Shown one piece after another: positions 34,750-42,406 of a stretch of DNA of 64,000 nucleotides. The DNA lies in assembly GCA_947593925.1 (NCBI GenBank), contig CANQDU010000010.1, positions 1 through 64,000 of the forward strand, in the 5' to 3' direction. The first letter of the stretch is position 1, and each line of letters begins with the position of its first letter. The notes under the pieces were generated by a model, which worked only from the letters and a program-made list of their open reading frames with translations, was not told the origin of the DNA and made no database searches. Both the position numbers and the translations under genes were made by a program. This DNA is from an uncultured Clostridia bacterium (GTDB lineage Bacteria > Bacillota > Clostridia > Oscillospirales > JAAYOS01).

Positions 34750-35259
34750 ATGACGTACAGTCTCGGAAAAAAGATAAACGAGCTTCGGCGCGAAAAGGGC
34801 ATGACGCAGGAGACACTGGCGGAGCGGATGGGCGTCACGGCGCAGGCGGTCTCCAAGTGGGAAAACGACCTGAGCGCGCCGGACATACAGTCGCTTCCGC
34901 CCATGGCGGAGCTGTTCGGGGTCACGACCGACGAGCTGCTCGGCGTCCGGCACGAGCCGGAGGTTCGGCTTCTGCCGGAGAAGGAGCGGGACACGTCGAA
35001 AATGCTCCTGCGCATTGTCGTGGACTCGGCGGACGGGGACAAGGTGCGCGTGAACCTCCCGCTCGCGCTCGTGAAGACGGCGCTGAACATCGGACTCTCC
35101 ATACCGACCGTCACGGCGCGTCTCGGAAGATCCGGCGCGGACGCGCTCGGCGAGGTAGACTTTGAGCAGGTCTTCAAGCTCGTCGAGGAGGGCGCCGTCG
35201 GGCGGCTCGTCGAAGTCGAGAGCGCCGACGGAGACAGCGTCAGCATCGTGGTGGAGTGA
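34750..35259 (+). CDS. XRE-type HTH regulator with C-terminal partner-like domain
   Basis: A 169-aa regulator. Residues 1-65 form the helix-turn-helix (KINELRREKGMTQETLAERMGVTAQAVSKWEND). Residues about 82-169 form a second domain that resembles the whole 83-aa protein encoded immediately downstream; both end in LVEVES followed by a short beta strand. It probably binds the tandem operators upstream. The signal sensed is unknown. Confidence 0.85.
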   Translation: MTYSLGKKINELRREKGMTQETLAERMGVTAQAVSKWENDLSAPDIQSLPPMAELFGVTTDELLGVRHEPEVRLLPEKERDTSKMLLRIVVDSADGDKVRVNLPLALVKTALNIGLSIPTVTARLGRSGADALGEVDFEQVFKLVEEGAVGRLVEVESADGDSVSIVVE

Positions 35260-35260
35260 G

Positions 35261-35512
35261 ATGCGGATATATGTGGAGGAGCGGACGAAAAAGCGGACGA
35301 TCCGGTTCCCGACGAGGCTCGCGGTAAACCGGCTCACGGCGTCGATAGCCGGCGCGGCCGTGCGGAAGCGCACCGACGTTGAGCTGAGCACCGCCGCGCT
35401 CGTCCGACTCGCGCGGGAGATAAACCGCGCGAAGGCTAGCCTCCGGCGGATGCACATGCCGCTCGTCGAGGTGGAGTCGTCCGGCGGGGAGCGTGTCCTG
35501 ATATCGCTCTAG
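35261..35512 (+). CDS. Small protein homologous to the C-terminal domain of the adjacent HTH regulator
   Basis: An 83-aa basic protein starting one base after the stop of the HTH gene (TGAGATG), so co-translated. RIYVEERTKKRTIRFPTRLAVN and the closing PLVEVESSGGERVLISL align with the C-terminal domain of the upstream regulator in length and order. It has no DNA-binding motif of its own. A role as hetero-partner or modulator of the regulator is inferred. An upstream in-frame start at 35162 lies inside the HTH gene and is rejected. Confidence 0.7.
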   Translation: MRIYVEERTKKRTIRFPTRLAVNRLTASIAGAAVRKRTDVELSTAALVRLAREINRAKASLRRMHMPLVEVESSGGERVLISL

Positions 35513-35539
35513 CGAGCGTCAACGTCAAAAATAAATTTC

Positions 35540-35576
35540 AATATCCCGCCTTGCGGAACGGTTTTTGCGGGATATT
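35540..35576 (+). terminator. Hairpin after the HTH/partner pair, possible terminator
   Basis: AATATCCCGC at 35540-35549 pairs perfectly with GCGGGATATT at 35567-35576, with a 17-nt loop. No U-tract follows, so termination is uncertain. Confidence 0.4.
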
Positions 35577-35644
35577 ACTCATAGCCGCGGGAAAGACTAG
35601 CGTCGGGTGAACTTCCCGAATGTACAACGAAAGGATTGGTGGCT

Positions 35645-36013
35645 ATGAAGAAGATAGCACTGCTTTTGACCTGCGTGACGCTGTGCGGACTGCTCGCCGG
35701 ATGCTCCATGAGCGGCAACGTCAGCACGTCGCCCACGGTGAGCCCGAAGCCCTCGGCTGGTACGAACGCCGGCACGGGCAGCGGCGGAACAAACTCCGGA
35801 ACGGGTACAAACGGCGGCTCCGGCACCGCAAACAACGGCGGTACCGGTACAGGCTCCGGCACGGGCAGCGGCGGGATCGTAGGAAGTCTCACGCCGTCCG
35901 CAAGCCCGGACGGCGGCACTAGCGCAAAGCCGAGTACCGCGCCGAGCACTTCGCCCGCCGCGAGCACGGCCCCGAGCGCGAGTCCGTCTCCGAGCACATC
36001 GCCGAAGAACTAA
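35645..36013 (+). CDS. Low-complexity Ser/Thr/Pro/Gly-rich lipoprotein
   Basis: A 122-aa lipoprotein: signal peptide with lipobox LLAGC (Cys at about 19), after which nearly all residues are Ser, Thr, Gly, Pro, Asn or Ala (GTGSGGTNSGTGTNGGSG, then SPSPSTSPKN). It looks like a flexible wall-spanning linker without a folded domain. The DNA repeats that encode it may vary in number between strains. The start at 35645 follows an AAAGGATTGGTGG site. The function is unknown. Confidence 0.75.
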   Translation: MKKIALLLTCVTLCGLLAGCSMSGNVSTSPTVSPKPSAGTNAGTGSGGTNSGTGTNGGSGTANNGGTGTGSGTGSGGIVGSLTPSASPDGGTSAKPSTAPSTSPAASTAPSASPSPSTSPKN

Positions 36014-36081
36014 CAGGACAGAACGGGGGACGGCGCGAGCCGTCCCCAAAGTCTGCGATTTTGCACGAGACTGTCTCGCGC

Positions 36082-36110
36082 TTGACATTTGTACCGGCGC
36101 GGGATATAAT
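36082..36110 (+). promoter_or_regulatory. Consensus sigma-A promoter of rubrerythrin
   Basis: A perfect TTGACA (36082-36087), 17-nt spacer and perfect TATAAT (36105-36110). It suggests very high expression. Confidence 0.85.
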
Positions 36111-36186
36111 GAAATTGCCGAATATGGCATACTTATTTTAACGACTTCGCGGAACTTTCCGCGCGGTCGGATGACAGGAGGATACT

Positions 36187-36723
36187 ATGCCGGAACTCAA
36201 GGGAAGCAAGACCGAACAGAACCTCCGCGACGCGTTCGCGGGAGAGACTCAGGCGCGCAGCAAGTACGACTACTTTGCCTCCGCCGCAAAGAAGGCCGGC
36301 TATGAGCAGATAGCCGCCATTTTCACCGAGACCGCAAACAACGAGAAGGAGCACGCAAAGATCTGGTTCAAGCTCCTTCAGGGCATAGGCGACACCGTCA
36401 CGAACCTCAAGAGCGCCGCCGAGGGTGAAAACTGGGAATGGACCGTCATGTACAAGAACTTCGCCGCGACCGCGCGCGAGGAGGGCTTTGACGACATCGC
36501 GGTGCTCTTCGAGAAGGTCGCGGGTATCGAGGCGGAGCACGAGAAGCGCTATCTGAAGCTCCTCTCGAACATTCAGGAGGACATCGTCTTCAAGCGCGAC
36601 GGCAAGAGATTCTGGATCTGCCGCAACTGCGGCTACATCCACGAGGGCGACTCCGCGCCGGAGGTCTGCCCGGTCTGCGCGCATCCGCAGGCGTACTTTA
36701 TGCTGCGCGAGGAAAACTACTAA
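36187..36723 (+). CDS. rbr: Rubrerythrin
   Basis: A 178-aa peroxide-reducing protein of anaerobes. The N-terminal ferritin-like diiron domain shows LRDAFAGETQARSKYDYFA, ETANNEKEHAKIW and EKVAGIEAEHEKRY. The C-terminal rubredoxin domain has the CRNCG and CPVCA cysteine pairs. It reduces hydrogen peroxide using electrons from rubredoxin. The start at 36187 follows an ACAGGAGGA site, and it has a perfect promoter. Confidence 0.96.
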   Translation: MPELKGSKTEQNLRDAFAGETQARSKYDYFASAAKKAGYEQIAAIFTETANNEKEHAKIWFKLLQGIGDTVTNLKSAAEGENWEWTVMYKNFAATAREEGFDDIAVLFEKVAGIEAEHEKRYLKLLSNIQEDIVFKRDGKRFWICRNCGYIHEGDSAPEVCPVCAHPQAYFMLREENY

Positions 36724-36727
36724 AAAT

Positions 36728-37110
36728 TTCGCGGCAAATCGCGCTCGCTGCGCTCGCTTACCAATTTGCCGCGAAGCCGCCGGACAGAGCGGAGCTCTGC
36801 CGGCGGCAGGCGCTACGCTACACGCCGAGTTTTCCGCCTTCGGCGGAAAATCGACGCATTCCCACGCGGTCAGCGACCGTGTGGGAGCCCTTCCAATTGA
36901 AATGCTCGGGGCGAATGAATCGCCCCTGCGCGAAGTTGGCGGCTTTGCCGTCTTCGACGCACGCTCCGCGAGAGGTGTAAATTTCGCCGTACACGCCGCC
37001 GAAATTTACGGATTGAAATTCATTTCGCGCCTAACGGCGCGAAACTCTGCGAGGCTACACGCCGTCGGACAGAGCGAAGCTCTGCCGACGGCAAGTGTTG
37101 CGAGGCTTTG
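36728..37110. repeat. Family II modular palindromic repeat cluster R2 (gene-free stretch)
   Basis: No gene is seen between rubrerythrin and 37169. The modules match R1 in the same order: CGCGGCAAA.../...TTTGCCGCG, GCCGCCGG/CCGGCGGC with an inner CAGAGCGGAGCTCTG, TTCCGCC/GGCGGAA, CCCACGCGGTC/GACCGTGTGGG, GGGGCGA/TCGCCCC and others, with changed stem sequences at several places. Confidence 0.82.
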
Positions 37111-37168
37111 AAAAAACTGCGGCCGCCGCTCGGATGGGCGGCGGTCCTATTATTCGGAGGTGGAAAGA

Positions 37169-37939
37169 ATGCCGGCACTTAACTATCACATAGCCTGTCC
37201 GCCCGGCTCGGTGGGAGGGTACTGCATCCTTCCCGGCGACCCGGGGCGCGTGGAGCACATCGCACGCTTTATCGACGGTGCGGAGAAGGTCGCTTCCAAC
37301 CGCGAATACATATCCTACACCGGAACGCTCCTCGGCGAGCGGGTGACCGTCTGCTCGACCGGCATCGGCGGCCCGTCCACCGCTATCGCCGTGGAGGAGC
37401 TGCACAGCCTCGGCGCGCACACGTTTATCCGAATAGGCACGTCCGGCGGGATAAACATGAAGGTGCGCTCGGGCGACCTCGTCATAGCGTCCGCCGCCAT
37501 CCGGCAGGAGGGGACGGCGCTGCACTACGCGCCGATAGAGTATCCCGCGAGCGCGTCCTTCGACGTGACGCGGGCGCTTGCGGACGCGGCTGCGTCGCTC
37601 GGCGCGTCATACCACGTCGGCGTCGTACAGGCGAAGGACTCGTTTTACGGCCAGCACTCGCCGGAGAAGTCGCCGGTGAGCTATGAACTGCTTGCAAAGT
37701 GGGAGTCGTGGAAGCGGCTCGGCGTCCTCGCAAGCGAGATGGAGTCCGCGACGCTGTTTGTGGCGGCGGACGCGCTCGGCGTCCGCGCCGGGTCGGTCTT
37801 TGGCGTGATATGGAACCAGGAGCGGAAGGCCGCCGGTATCACGGGCGAGCCGGACTGCATGGATACGACGCTCGCGATACGCTGCGCCGTCGAGGCAGTG
37901 AAGCTGCTGATAGAGCGGGACAGAGCGGCGCGCGGGTGA
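37169..37939 (+). CDS. Uridine phosphorylase-like nucleoside phosphorylase
   Basis: A 256-aa PNP/UDP family enzyme splitting a nucleoside with phosphate into base plus (deoxy)ribose-1-phosphate. [17 protein letters not shown] is the phosphate-binding start, [18 protein letters not shown] and IRIGTSGGI are core motifs, and [15 protein letters not shown] binds the ribose. Uridine is likelier than purine substrates from these motifs. The start at 37169 has a GGAGGTGG site; the in-frame GTG at 37160 lies inside that site. Confidence 0.88.
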   Translation: MPALNYHIACPPGSVGGYCILPGDPGRVEHIARFIDGAEKVASNREYISYTGTLLGERVTVCSTGIGGPSTAIAVEELHSLGAHTFIRIGTSGGINMKVRSGDLVIASAAIRQEGTALHYAPIEYPASASFDVTRALADAAASLGASYHVGVVQAKDSFYGQHSPEKSPVSYELLAKWESWKRLGVLASEMESATLFVAADALGVRAGSVFGVIWNQERKAAGITGEPDCMDTTLAIRCAVEAVKLLIERDRAARG

Positions 37940-37961
37940 ACTCCCCGAGCGATAAAAACGA

Positions 37962-37995
37962 TCGCCCCTGCCGGACTTTCGTCCGGCAGGGGCGA
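37962..37995 (-). terminator. Hairpin between the phosphorylase and serpin genes
   Basis: TCGCCCCTGCCGGAC pairs with GTCCGGCAGGGGCGA. On the minus strand it is followed by CGTTTTTATC, suiting termination of the serpin gene. It can also form at the end of the phosphorylase transcript. Confidence 0.7.
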
Positions 37996-38046
37996 GCTGC
38001 GTAGGGGAGGGAAATGTGAGAGATGCTTTAGCAAATCGGGATCATC

Positions 38047-39798
38047 TCAGTTTACGATGTTAGTGACCTCCAGGAGTTTTACACTTCCAATTATCCCGAG
38101 GACCTCGTCCTCGTATTCGTCGTACCAGTCCACGCCGTGCCGCTCCGCGACGACGCGCGCATCGGGCGCGCTTTCGTCAGGGCTTGGCACGCCGAGCACC
38201 ATGTAACTCCAGTCGTCCGAGCCGTCGTAGTACCCGGCGGAGGCTGTGAGGCCGCCGGGAAGCCATGTCTCCGTCACCTCGAGACCGGTGCCGCAGACGC
38301 CGAAAAATTCGTAGTATGTGACCGAGATCACACCGTCGCGCCCCTCCGGGCGGAACTCTATGCCGAAGTCCTTGCCCTCGTCGGTGCTGAGTATCGGGCT
38401 GTACGTCCAGCCCTCCGGCAGCTTGAGCGAGAGGCTGAGCCCGCCCCACGAGTTCTCCACGGTATCGCTCGACGATACGCTTCGGACGAGCGGCGCGACG
38501 CTCTCGCCCGTGGGATCGCCGATGTCCTCGACAGAGCCGATGAAGAACGGAGTGCCGCTCCGGCAGTCGATGAGCATATACACGAAGGGGCGGTCGAGGA
38601 TGACCGTCTTTACCTCCTCGGGCATCATTATGGCACTCTCGGCGGCCATCATGACGGCCGTGACCGCGCCGGCCTTCGTGCCGCGCTCGCCCACCGAGAT
38701 GAAGGTCTTGTGGAGCACGTCGCCGACGTACAGGTTCCCGTCGGCACAGGAGCCCATGCGGGAGAAGTCCGCCGCGTCCGGGTCGAAAGCGTCCTCCATT
38801 CCGATGGCCGCCAGCGGCTCCGCGAGCGAGACGGAGTACTCCGACTCAAACTTGGGTATCGCGGCCGTCACCTTCACGTCCTCCGCGCCTTCGAGGAGCA
38901 ACTTTATCCGCTCGCCAGTGAGCGTGTCGAGGTATTCGGTGATGCTCACGCCCTCGTTCGGGAGCAGCGCCGCGAAGGCGTAGTTCCTGCCGCCGTAATA
39001 CTTTAGAAAGCCGGTGGCGAGGTCGTCCGAGAGGTAGTCGTGCTCGGACGAGTGCATCAGCTCGACGGCGCTCTGCGCGCCGTCCTCGCGGGTGAAGATA
39101 CCGTCATGCACGTCGTACTCGTCGTAGACATGTTCCCACTCGGCCTCGAACGCGAGAGCGTTTATGAGGTACATCATCGTATCCTCGTTGATGTCGTCGA
39201 TTATCCCGTCAATCATGCCGTCGGTGTGCTCGCGGCACCAGGAGTTTATCGCGTCCACGGTGGAACCGTCGAACGGAGCGGTCGTGACCGATGTGTCGTA
39301 CCCGTCGCGGCAGGCGGCGAGGAAGTCGGGATTTACGGCAAGCCCGCCATAGTCGCGGAGCCAGACCGAGTTTGCGAGGCTCAGACGGTTCCCGTCCTCG
39401 TCCGGGAGGGAGACGATAATGCCGTGCAGCAGCTCGCGGAGCCCGTCCAAAGAGCCGCCGAGGACGGCTTCCATCTCGCGGAGAGTTTCGCCGTCCGCAC
39501 CCTCGGCCGTCATGGCGAGCGCGGAGAGAATGGAGAGCGGCGAGACGAGCGTATTTTCACCCTCGCGGCGGCACAGCCGCAGCAGCGCCGCGCCGAGGTC
39601 GCCCGCCGCCTCGTCCGGCACGCCGGAGGGCGTGTAGTCCACAGATTTCAGCGGAACGGTAGAGGGATTGCCGCTCGGCTCGGGCGTGACGGTAGGGGAG
39701 GGACTTGCACTCTCGACGGGCTTTTCCGGGGTCGCACCGCAGCCGAAGCAGCAGAGAAGCATCGTAAGCGCCAGAACGGCGGAAAGTATGCGTTTCAT
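38047..39798 (-). CDS. Serpin family lipoprotein with extra C-terminal domain
   Basis: A 583-aa secreted lipoprotein: lipobox LLCCFGC (Cys20), then a Ser/Pro-rich linker to about residue 48. The serpin fold (about 50-432) has TLVSPLSILSALAMTAEGA, LANSVWLRD and INALAFEAEW. The reactive-loop hinge is ERGTKAGAVTAVMMAAES (Glu371 as P17), with small residues at P15, P14 and P12-P8, so it is probably inhibitory; by counting, P1-P1' would be Glu387-Ser388. DRPFVYMLIDCRSGTPFFIGSV closes the fold. A C-terminal region of about 150 aa, beta-rich with many acidic and aromatic residues, is not part of the usual serpin. Confidence 0.9.
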   Translation of the reverse strand: MKRILSAVLALTMLLCCFGCGATPEKPVESASPSPTVTPEPSGNPSTVPLKSVDYTPSGVPDEAAGDLGAALLRLCRREGENTLVSPLSILSALAMTAEGADGETLREMEAVLGGSLDGLRELLHGIIVSLPDEDGNRLSLANSVWLRDYGGLAVNPDFLAACRDGYDTSVTTAPFDGSTVDAINSWCREHTDGMIDGIIDDINEDTMMYLINALAFEAEWEHVYDEYDVHDGIFTREDGAQSAVELMHSSEHDYLSDDLATGFLKYYGGRNYAFAALLPNEGVSITEYLDTLTGERIKLLLEGAEDVKVTAAIPKFESEYSVSLAEPLAAIGMEDAFDPDAADFSRMGSCADGNLYVGDVLHKTFISVGERGTKAGAVTAVMMAAESAIMMPEEVKTVILDRPFVYMLIDCRSGTPFFIGSVEDIGDPTGESVAPLVRSVSSSDTVENSWGGLSLSLKLPEGWTYSPILSTDEGKDFGIEFRPEGRDGVISVTYYEFFGVCGTGLEVTETWLPGGLTASAGYYDGSDDWSYMVLGVPSPDESAPDARVVAERHGVDWYDEYEDEVLGIIGSVKLLEVTNIVN

Positions 39799-39859
39799 GG
39801 TAAAACCTCCTCGACGTTTTACCCGTTAGACGCGCGCGGCGCGGAAAAGTTCCGCCCGC

Positions 39860-39888
39860 TTGAATTTTGCGCCGCCGCGTGGTATATT
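39860..39888 (+). promoter_or_regulatory. Sigma-A promoter of the flavodoxin gene
   Basis: TTGAAT (39860-39865), 17-nt spacer, TATATT (39883-39888), about 50 nt before the start. Confidence 0.7.
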
Positions 39889-39939
39889 TGTTCTGTCGGG
39901 ACATCCGGCAAATACTACTGCGAAAAGAGGTCGGTTCCA

Positions 39940-40437
39940 ATGAAGGCGGCGGTCATATATCACTCGGTCACGGGTAACACGAAGAACATGGGCGAGCTGA
40001 TAGCGAAGGGCATGAACTCGGTGGAGGGCGTCGAGGCCAAGGCGTTCCCGATAGAGAACGTGGATACGGACTTTGCGAATGAGGCGAAGTGCATCGTATT
40101 CGGCTCGCCGATATACGCGGCGCACATCACGGGCCAGATGATGAACTACATGCTCGCGGAGGCGGGAAAGCTCGCGCTCGCGGGCAAGCTCGTCGGCGCA
40201 TACACGACGGCGCAGTACGTCCACGGCGGCGCGGAGCTCGGAATTCGCGAGCTGCTCGATCACTGCATGGTGATGGGCGCGCTCGTCTACTCGGGCGGCG
40301 GCTCATTCGGAAAGCCGGTCATCCACCTCGGCCCGGTGGGAATAGACAACACGCTCGACATAAACCAGTTCGCGGAGAACTTCGAGGTCTACGGAAAGAG
40401 AATGGCACGGAAGGCAGTCGAGCTATTCGGAGAGTAG
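39940..40437 (+). CDS. Flavodoxin family protein
   Basis: A 165-aa FMN protein. The phosphate-binding loop is YHSVTGNTKNMGE at the N-terminus, and FGSPIYAAHITGQM and TAQYVHGGAE are consistent with FMN-binding loops of the flavodoxin/WrbA-like fold. It probably serves as a low-potential electron carrier or small reductase. The start at 39940 follows a GAAAAGAGG site. It has its own promoter and is followed by a strong terminator. Confidence 0.88.
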   Translation: MKAAVIYHSVTGNTKNMGELIAKGMNSVEGVEAKAFPIENVDTDFANEAKCIVFGSPIYAAHITGQMMNYMLAEAGKLALAGKLVGAYTTAQYVHGGAELGIRELLDHCMVMGALVYSGGGSFGKPVIHLGPVGIDNTLDINQFAENFEVYGKRMARKAVELFGE

Positions 40438-40457
40438 GAAAAGCGGGATATTAAGAT

Positions 40458-40495
40458 GCGCGACGTTCCGAAAGGAACGCCGCGCGTTTTTATGT
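40458..40495. terminator. Terminator between the flavodoxin and SLH genes
   Basis: GCGCG(A)CGTTCC pairs with GGAACG(C)CGCGC and is followed by GTTTTTATG. It is placed between convergent genes. Confidence 0.8.
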
Positions 40496-40520
40496 CTGAA
40501 TACGACGCTTTTTCGGCGCG

Positions 40521-41984
40521 TCAGCCGATCTTCACCGTGTCGGTAAGACCCGCCATGCGGGCGATTATCGTCGCCACTTCGCTGCGGAGGAGCGTGTCGC
40601 CCACGCCGAAGTTCGCGGTGCCGTCCGCATTCGCGGACTTGCCGTTGATTACTCCGGCTGCCGCGAGAGCGTAAACCGCGTCATGGACGGGGCCGGACGC
40701 CGCGACGTCGGCGAAGTGTCCCTCCGGAATGTCGTTCACCTTCGCGGCATTGCCTAGCGCGGCGGCAAATATCACGGCCGCGTCCGCGCGGGTGATGACG
40801 GCGTTCGGCTCGTCGGAGGCGGAGGCGATGATGTCATGCTCCTTCGCGTAGTCTACATATCCCTCAAACCACTGCGCCCATTCGCCCTGATCCTCCGGGC
40901 TGTATACATCCTCGCCCGCGTTCTTCTGCGCGACGCGGACGGCAAACGTCACGGTCTGCGCCCAGGTGAGCTTGCCCGCCGGGTCGAAGGAGCCGTCCCC
41001 GAAGCCGGCGATGAGGCCCGACTTCGCGGCGGCGGAGACGTTTTCGGCAAACCATGCATTATCGGGAACGTCCGTGAAGGTCGGGGCGGCAGGAGTTTCG
41101 GTCACGAGCGTTGCCGTCTCGCCGTCAAAATAATAGGTGGCGCTCCAGTCGGAGTAGTCGCCGCACTGCTGCCACTTCGTTATGTCGCCGCTCATCAGGC
41201 GGATACGGGCGGAGTAGTAGCCGACGCCGCCAACCCCGACATCCTGCGAAAAGAATTGCAGATTTTCACCGAGAGTGACGCCGAACTCGGAGAGGCTCAT
41301 GCCGTCAATATCGGTGCTCCCGCTGGTATAACCGCTCATACCGTTGGGCTTTCTCCACTCAGCGTCTTCCTCGGCCTTGTAGCGAAGGTGTATCTCCATA
41401 TAGCCGAGCTTTTCGTCCGTGATATTCAGGTGCCAGACGCCGGTCTCGGGGTCGATGGTGGGAGTGGGCATCTTGGCCTCCGGCTTCTTATAGACAAAGT
41501 CGCCGGACGTTACGGTGTCGCTGTCTCCATAGGTTTCGCCGTCGCCAAGGGCGGTCACACGGAAGTAATAGGTGCCGTCCTCCCACGTCACATCGGTATT
41601 GTTGGCGAAGTAATAGGCGCTATATGTGTCCGGCCCGCCCATGTAATATTCCTCCTGGGAATAGACGAGCTCGTCCGCTCCGCCGTTTGCGGACTTGCGG
41701 TAGAGCTCGACGGAGCAGTACATCTGAGGACCTTCGCTGCCGGTCTTCCAATACGCGACGCCGGGCATGCTGTCACCCGGTTCGATGGAGAGAAGCTCCC
41801 CCGTCTCCTCGTCGTACTTGTAGTCGAGCGATCTGCCCCAGCCGAGGCCGGTCGGCGCGTCGGACTTGAGAAGCTCGACCTCTTCCTGCCCGTCCTCAGC
41901 CTCGTCCGCCGCAAACGCCGCCGCCGGCAGCAGCGCGGCAAGCATCATCACCGCGAGCAGCGCCGCCATTATACGTTTCTTCAT
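40521..41984 (-). CDS. S-layer homology domain surface protein
   Basis: A 487-aa exported protein. The signal peptide KKRIMAALLAVMMLAALLPAAAFA is cleaved near AFA-AD. The middle part (about 40-310) is beta-rich with Trp, Tyr and Asp-rich strands resembling fibronectin-like repeats. Three SLH motifs follow (FTDVPDNAWFAENVSAAAKSGLI, VYSPEDQGEWAQWFEGYV with ITRADAAVIFAAAL, and HFADVAASGPVHDAVYALAAAGVI). SLH domains bind pyruvylated wall polymers. The start at 41984 has a GGAGGTCAG site. The ligand of the middle part is unknown. Confidence 0.9.
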   Translation of the reverse strand: MKKRIMAALLAVMMLAALLPAAAFAADEAEDGQEEVELLKSDAPTGLGWGRSLDYKYDEETGELLSIEPGDSMPGVAYWKTGSEGPQMYCSVELYRKSANGGADELVYSQEEYYMGGPDTYSAYYFANNTDVTWEDGTYYFRVTALGDGETYGDSDTVTSGDFVYKKPEAKMPTPTIDPETGVWHLNITDEKLGYMEIHLRYKAEEDAEWRKPNGMSGYTSGSTDIDGMSLSEFGVTLGENLQFFSQDVGVGGVGYYSARIRLMSGDITKWQQCGDYSDWSATYYFDGETATLVTETPAAPTFTDVPDNAWFAENVSAAAKSGLIAGFGDGSFDPAGKLTWAQTVTFAVRVAQKNAGEDVYSPEDQGEWAQWFEGYVDYAKEHDIIASASDEPNAVITRADAAVIFAAALGNAAKVNDIPEGHFADVAASGPVHDAVYALAAAGVINGKSANADGTANFGVGDTLLRSEVATIIARMAGLTDTVKIG

Positions 41985-42155
41985 TCTTTTTCTGACCTCC
42001 CAAAATATTTTTCGGGTTCTCCCGAAGACCGCCCGAGGCGGGCGGAAAACCCGCCTCGCCGGCGTCTCCGGGAGCATAAAAGGCGGCGTCGAGCATATAA
42101 CTCAACACCGCCTTGACAAAGTCAATGCAAAGCACGACCTATTTTCCGCTTACTC

Positions 42156-42184
42156 TTGAAATGGAAAGAGAAAACGGATATAAT
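42156..42184 (+). promoter_or_regulatory. Near-consensus sigma-A promoter of the orphan RNA locus
   Basis: TTGAAA (42156-42161), exactly 17 nt, and a perfect TATAAT (42179-42184). No protein start follows before a terminator at 42366. Confidence 0.8.
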
Positions 42185-42190
42185 AAGCTC

Positions 42191-42403
42191 GTGGTGCGAT
42201 TATTTCGCTGTGCTGAGTGGTGCTTCACTCGTACAGGGCTTCGGGGTGTTGGCGCACCCCGAAGCCTGCCGCATTTTATGTTCCCAAGGTCATTCTACAT
42301 CAAATCGGTGGGAATTGCAATACCGAATTCCAAAGTTTACGCAAGTTTTGTCGTCATACAAACGAGCGCCCGGGCGGTGAAAACCGTCCGGGCGCATTTT
42401 TTG
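42191..42403 (+). ncRNA. Candidate structured non-coding RNA (about 210 nt), family uncertain
   Basis: Downstream of a consensus-like promoter, the predicted transcript holds a GCGA/UCGC hairpin (42196-42208), a GUGC-U-GAGUG stem with CACUC-GUAC (42210-42234), and a 12-bp perfect stem GGCUUCGGGGUG/CACCCCGAAGCC (42237-42266). A compact interlaced pair follows, CGGU (42306-42309) with ACCG (42322-42325) and GGAAUU (42311-42316) with AAUUCC (42326-42331), which forms an H-type pseudoknot. A 12-bp intrinsic terminator ends it. No open frame of note is present. Size, isolation and clostridial context would suit the raiA RNA class; 6S RNA is an alternative. I could not confirm either. Confidence 0.6.
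42366..42403 (+). terminator. Terminator of the orphan RNA
   Basis: GCGCCCGGGCGG pairs with CCGTCCGGGCGC (12 bp, one G-U) and is followed by ATTTTTTG. The T-run is on the plus strand, so it belongs to the RNA rather than to nadE. Confidence 0.88.
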
Positions 42404-42406
42404 TAT

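Noticed and set aside
42156-42380. A 74-codon open frame over the orphan RNA
   Set aside because: It would start inside the -35 box of the promoter, so it cannot be translated from that transcript, and its sequence has no protein character.
42191-42403. SRP RNA, tmRNA or RNase P RNA
   Set aside because: The SRP GGAAG-type tip motif, a tRNA-like end with CCA and the RNase P core elements are all absent, and the length is wrong for tmRNA and RNase P.
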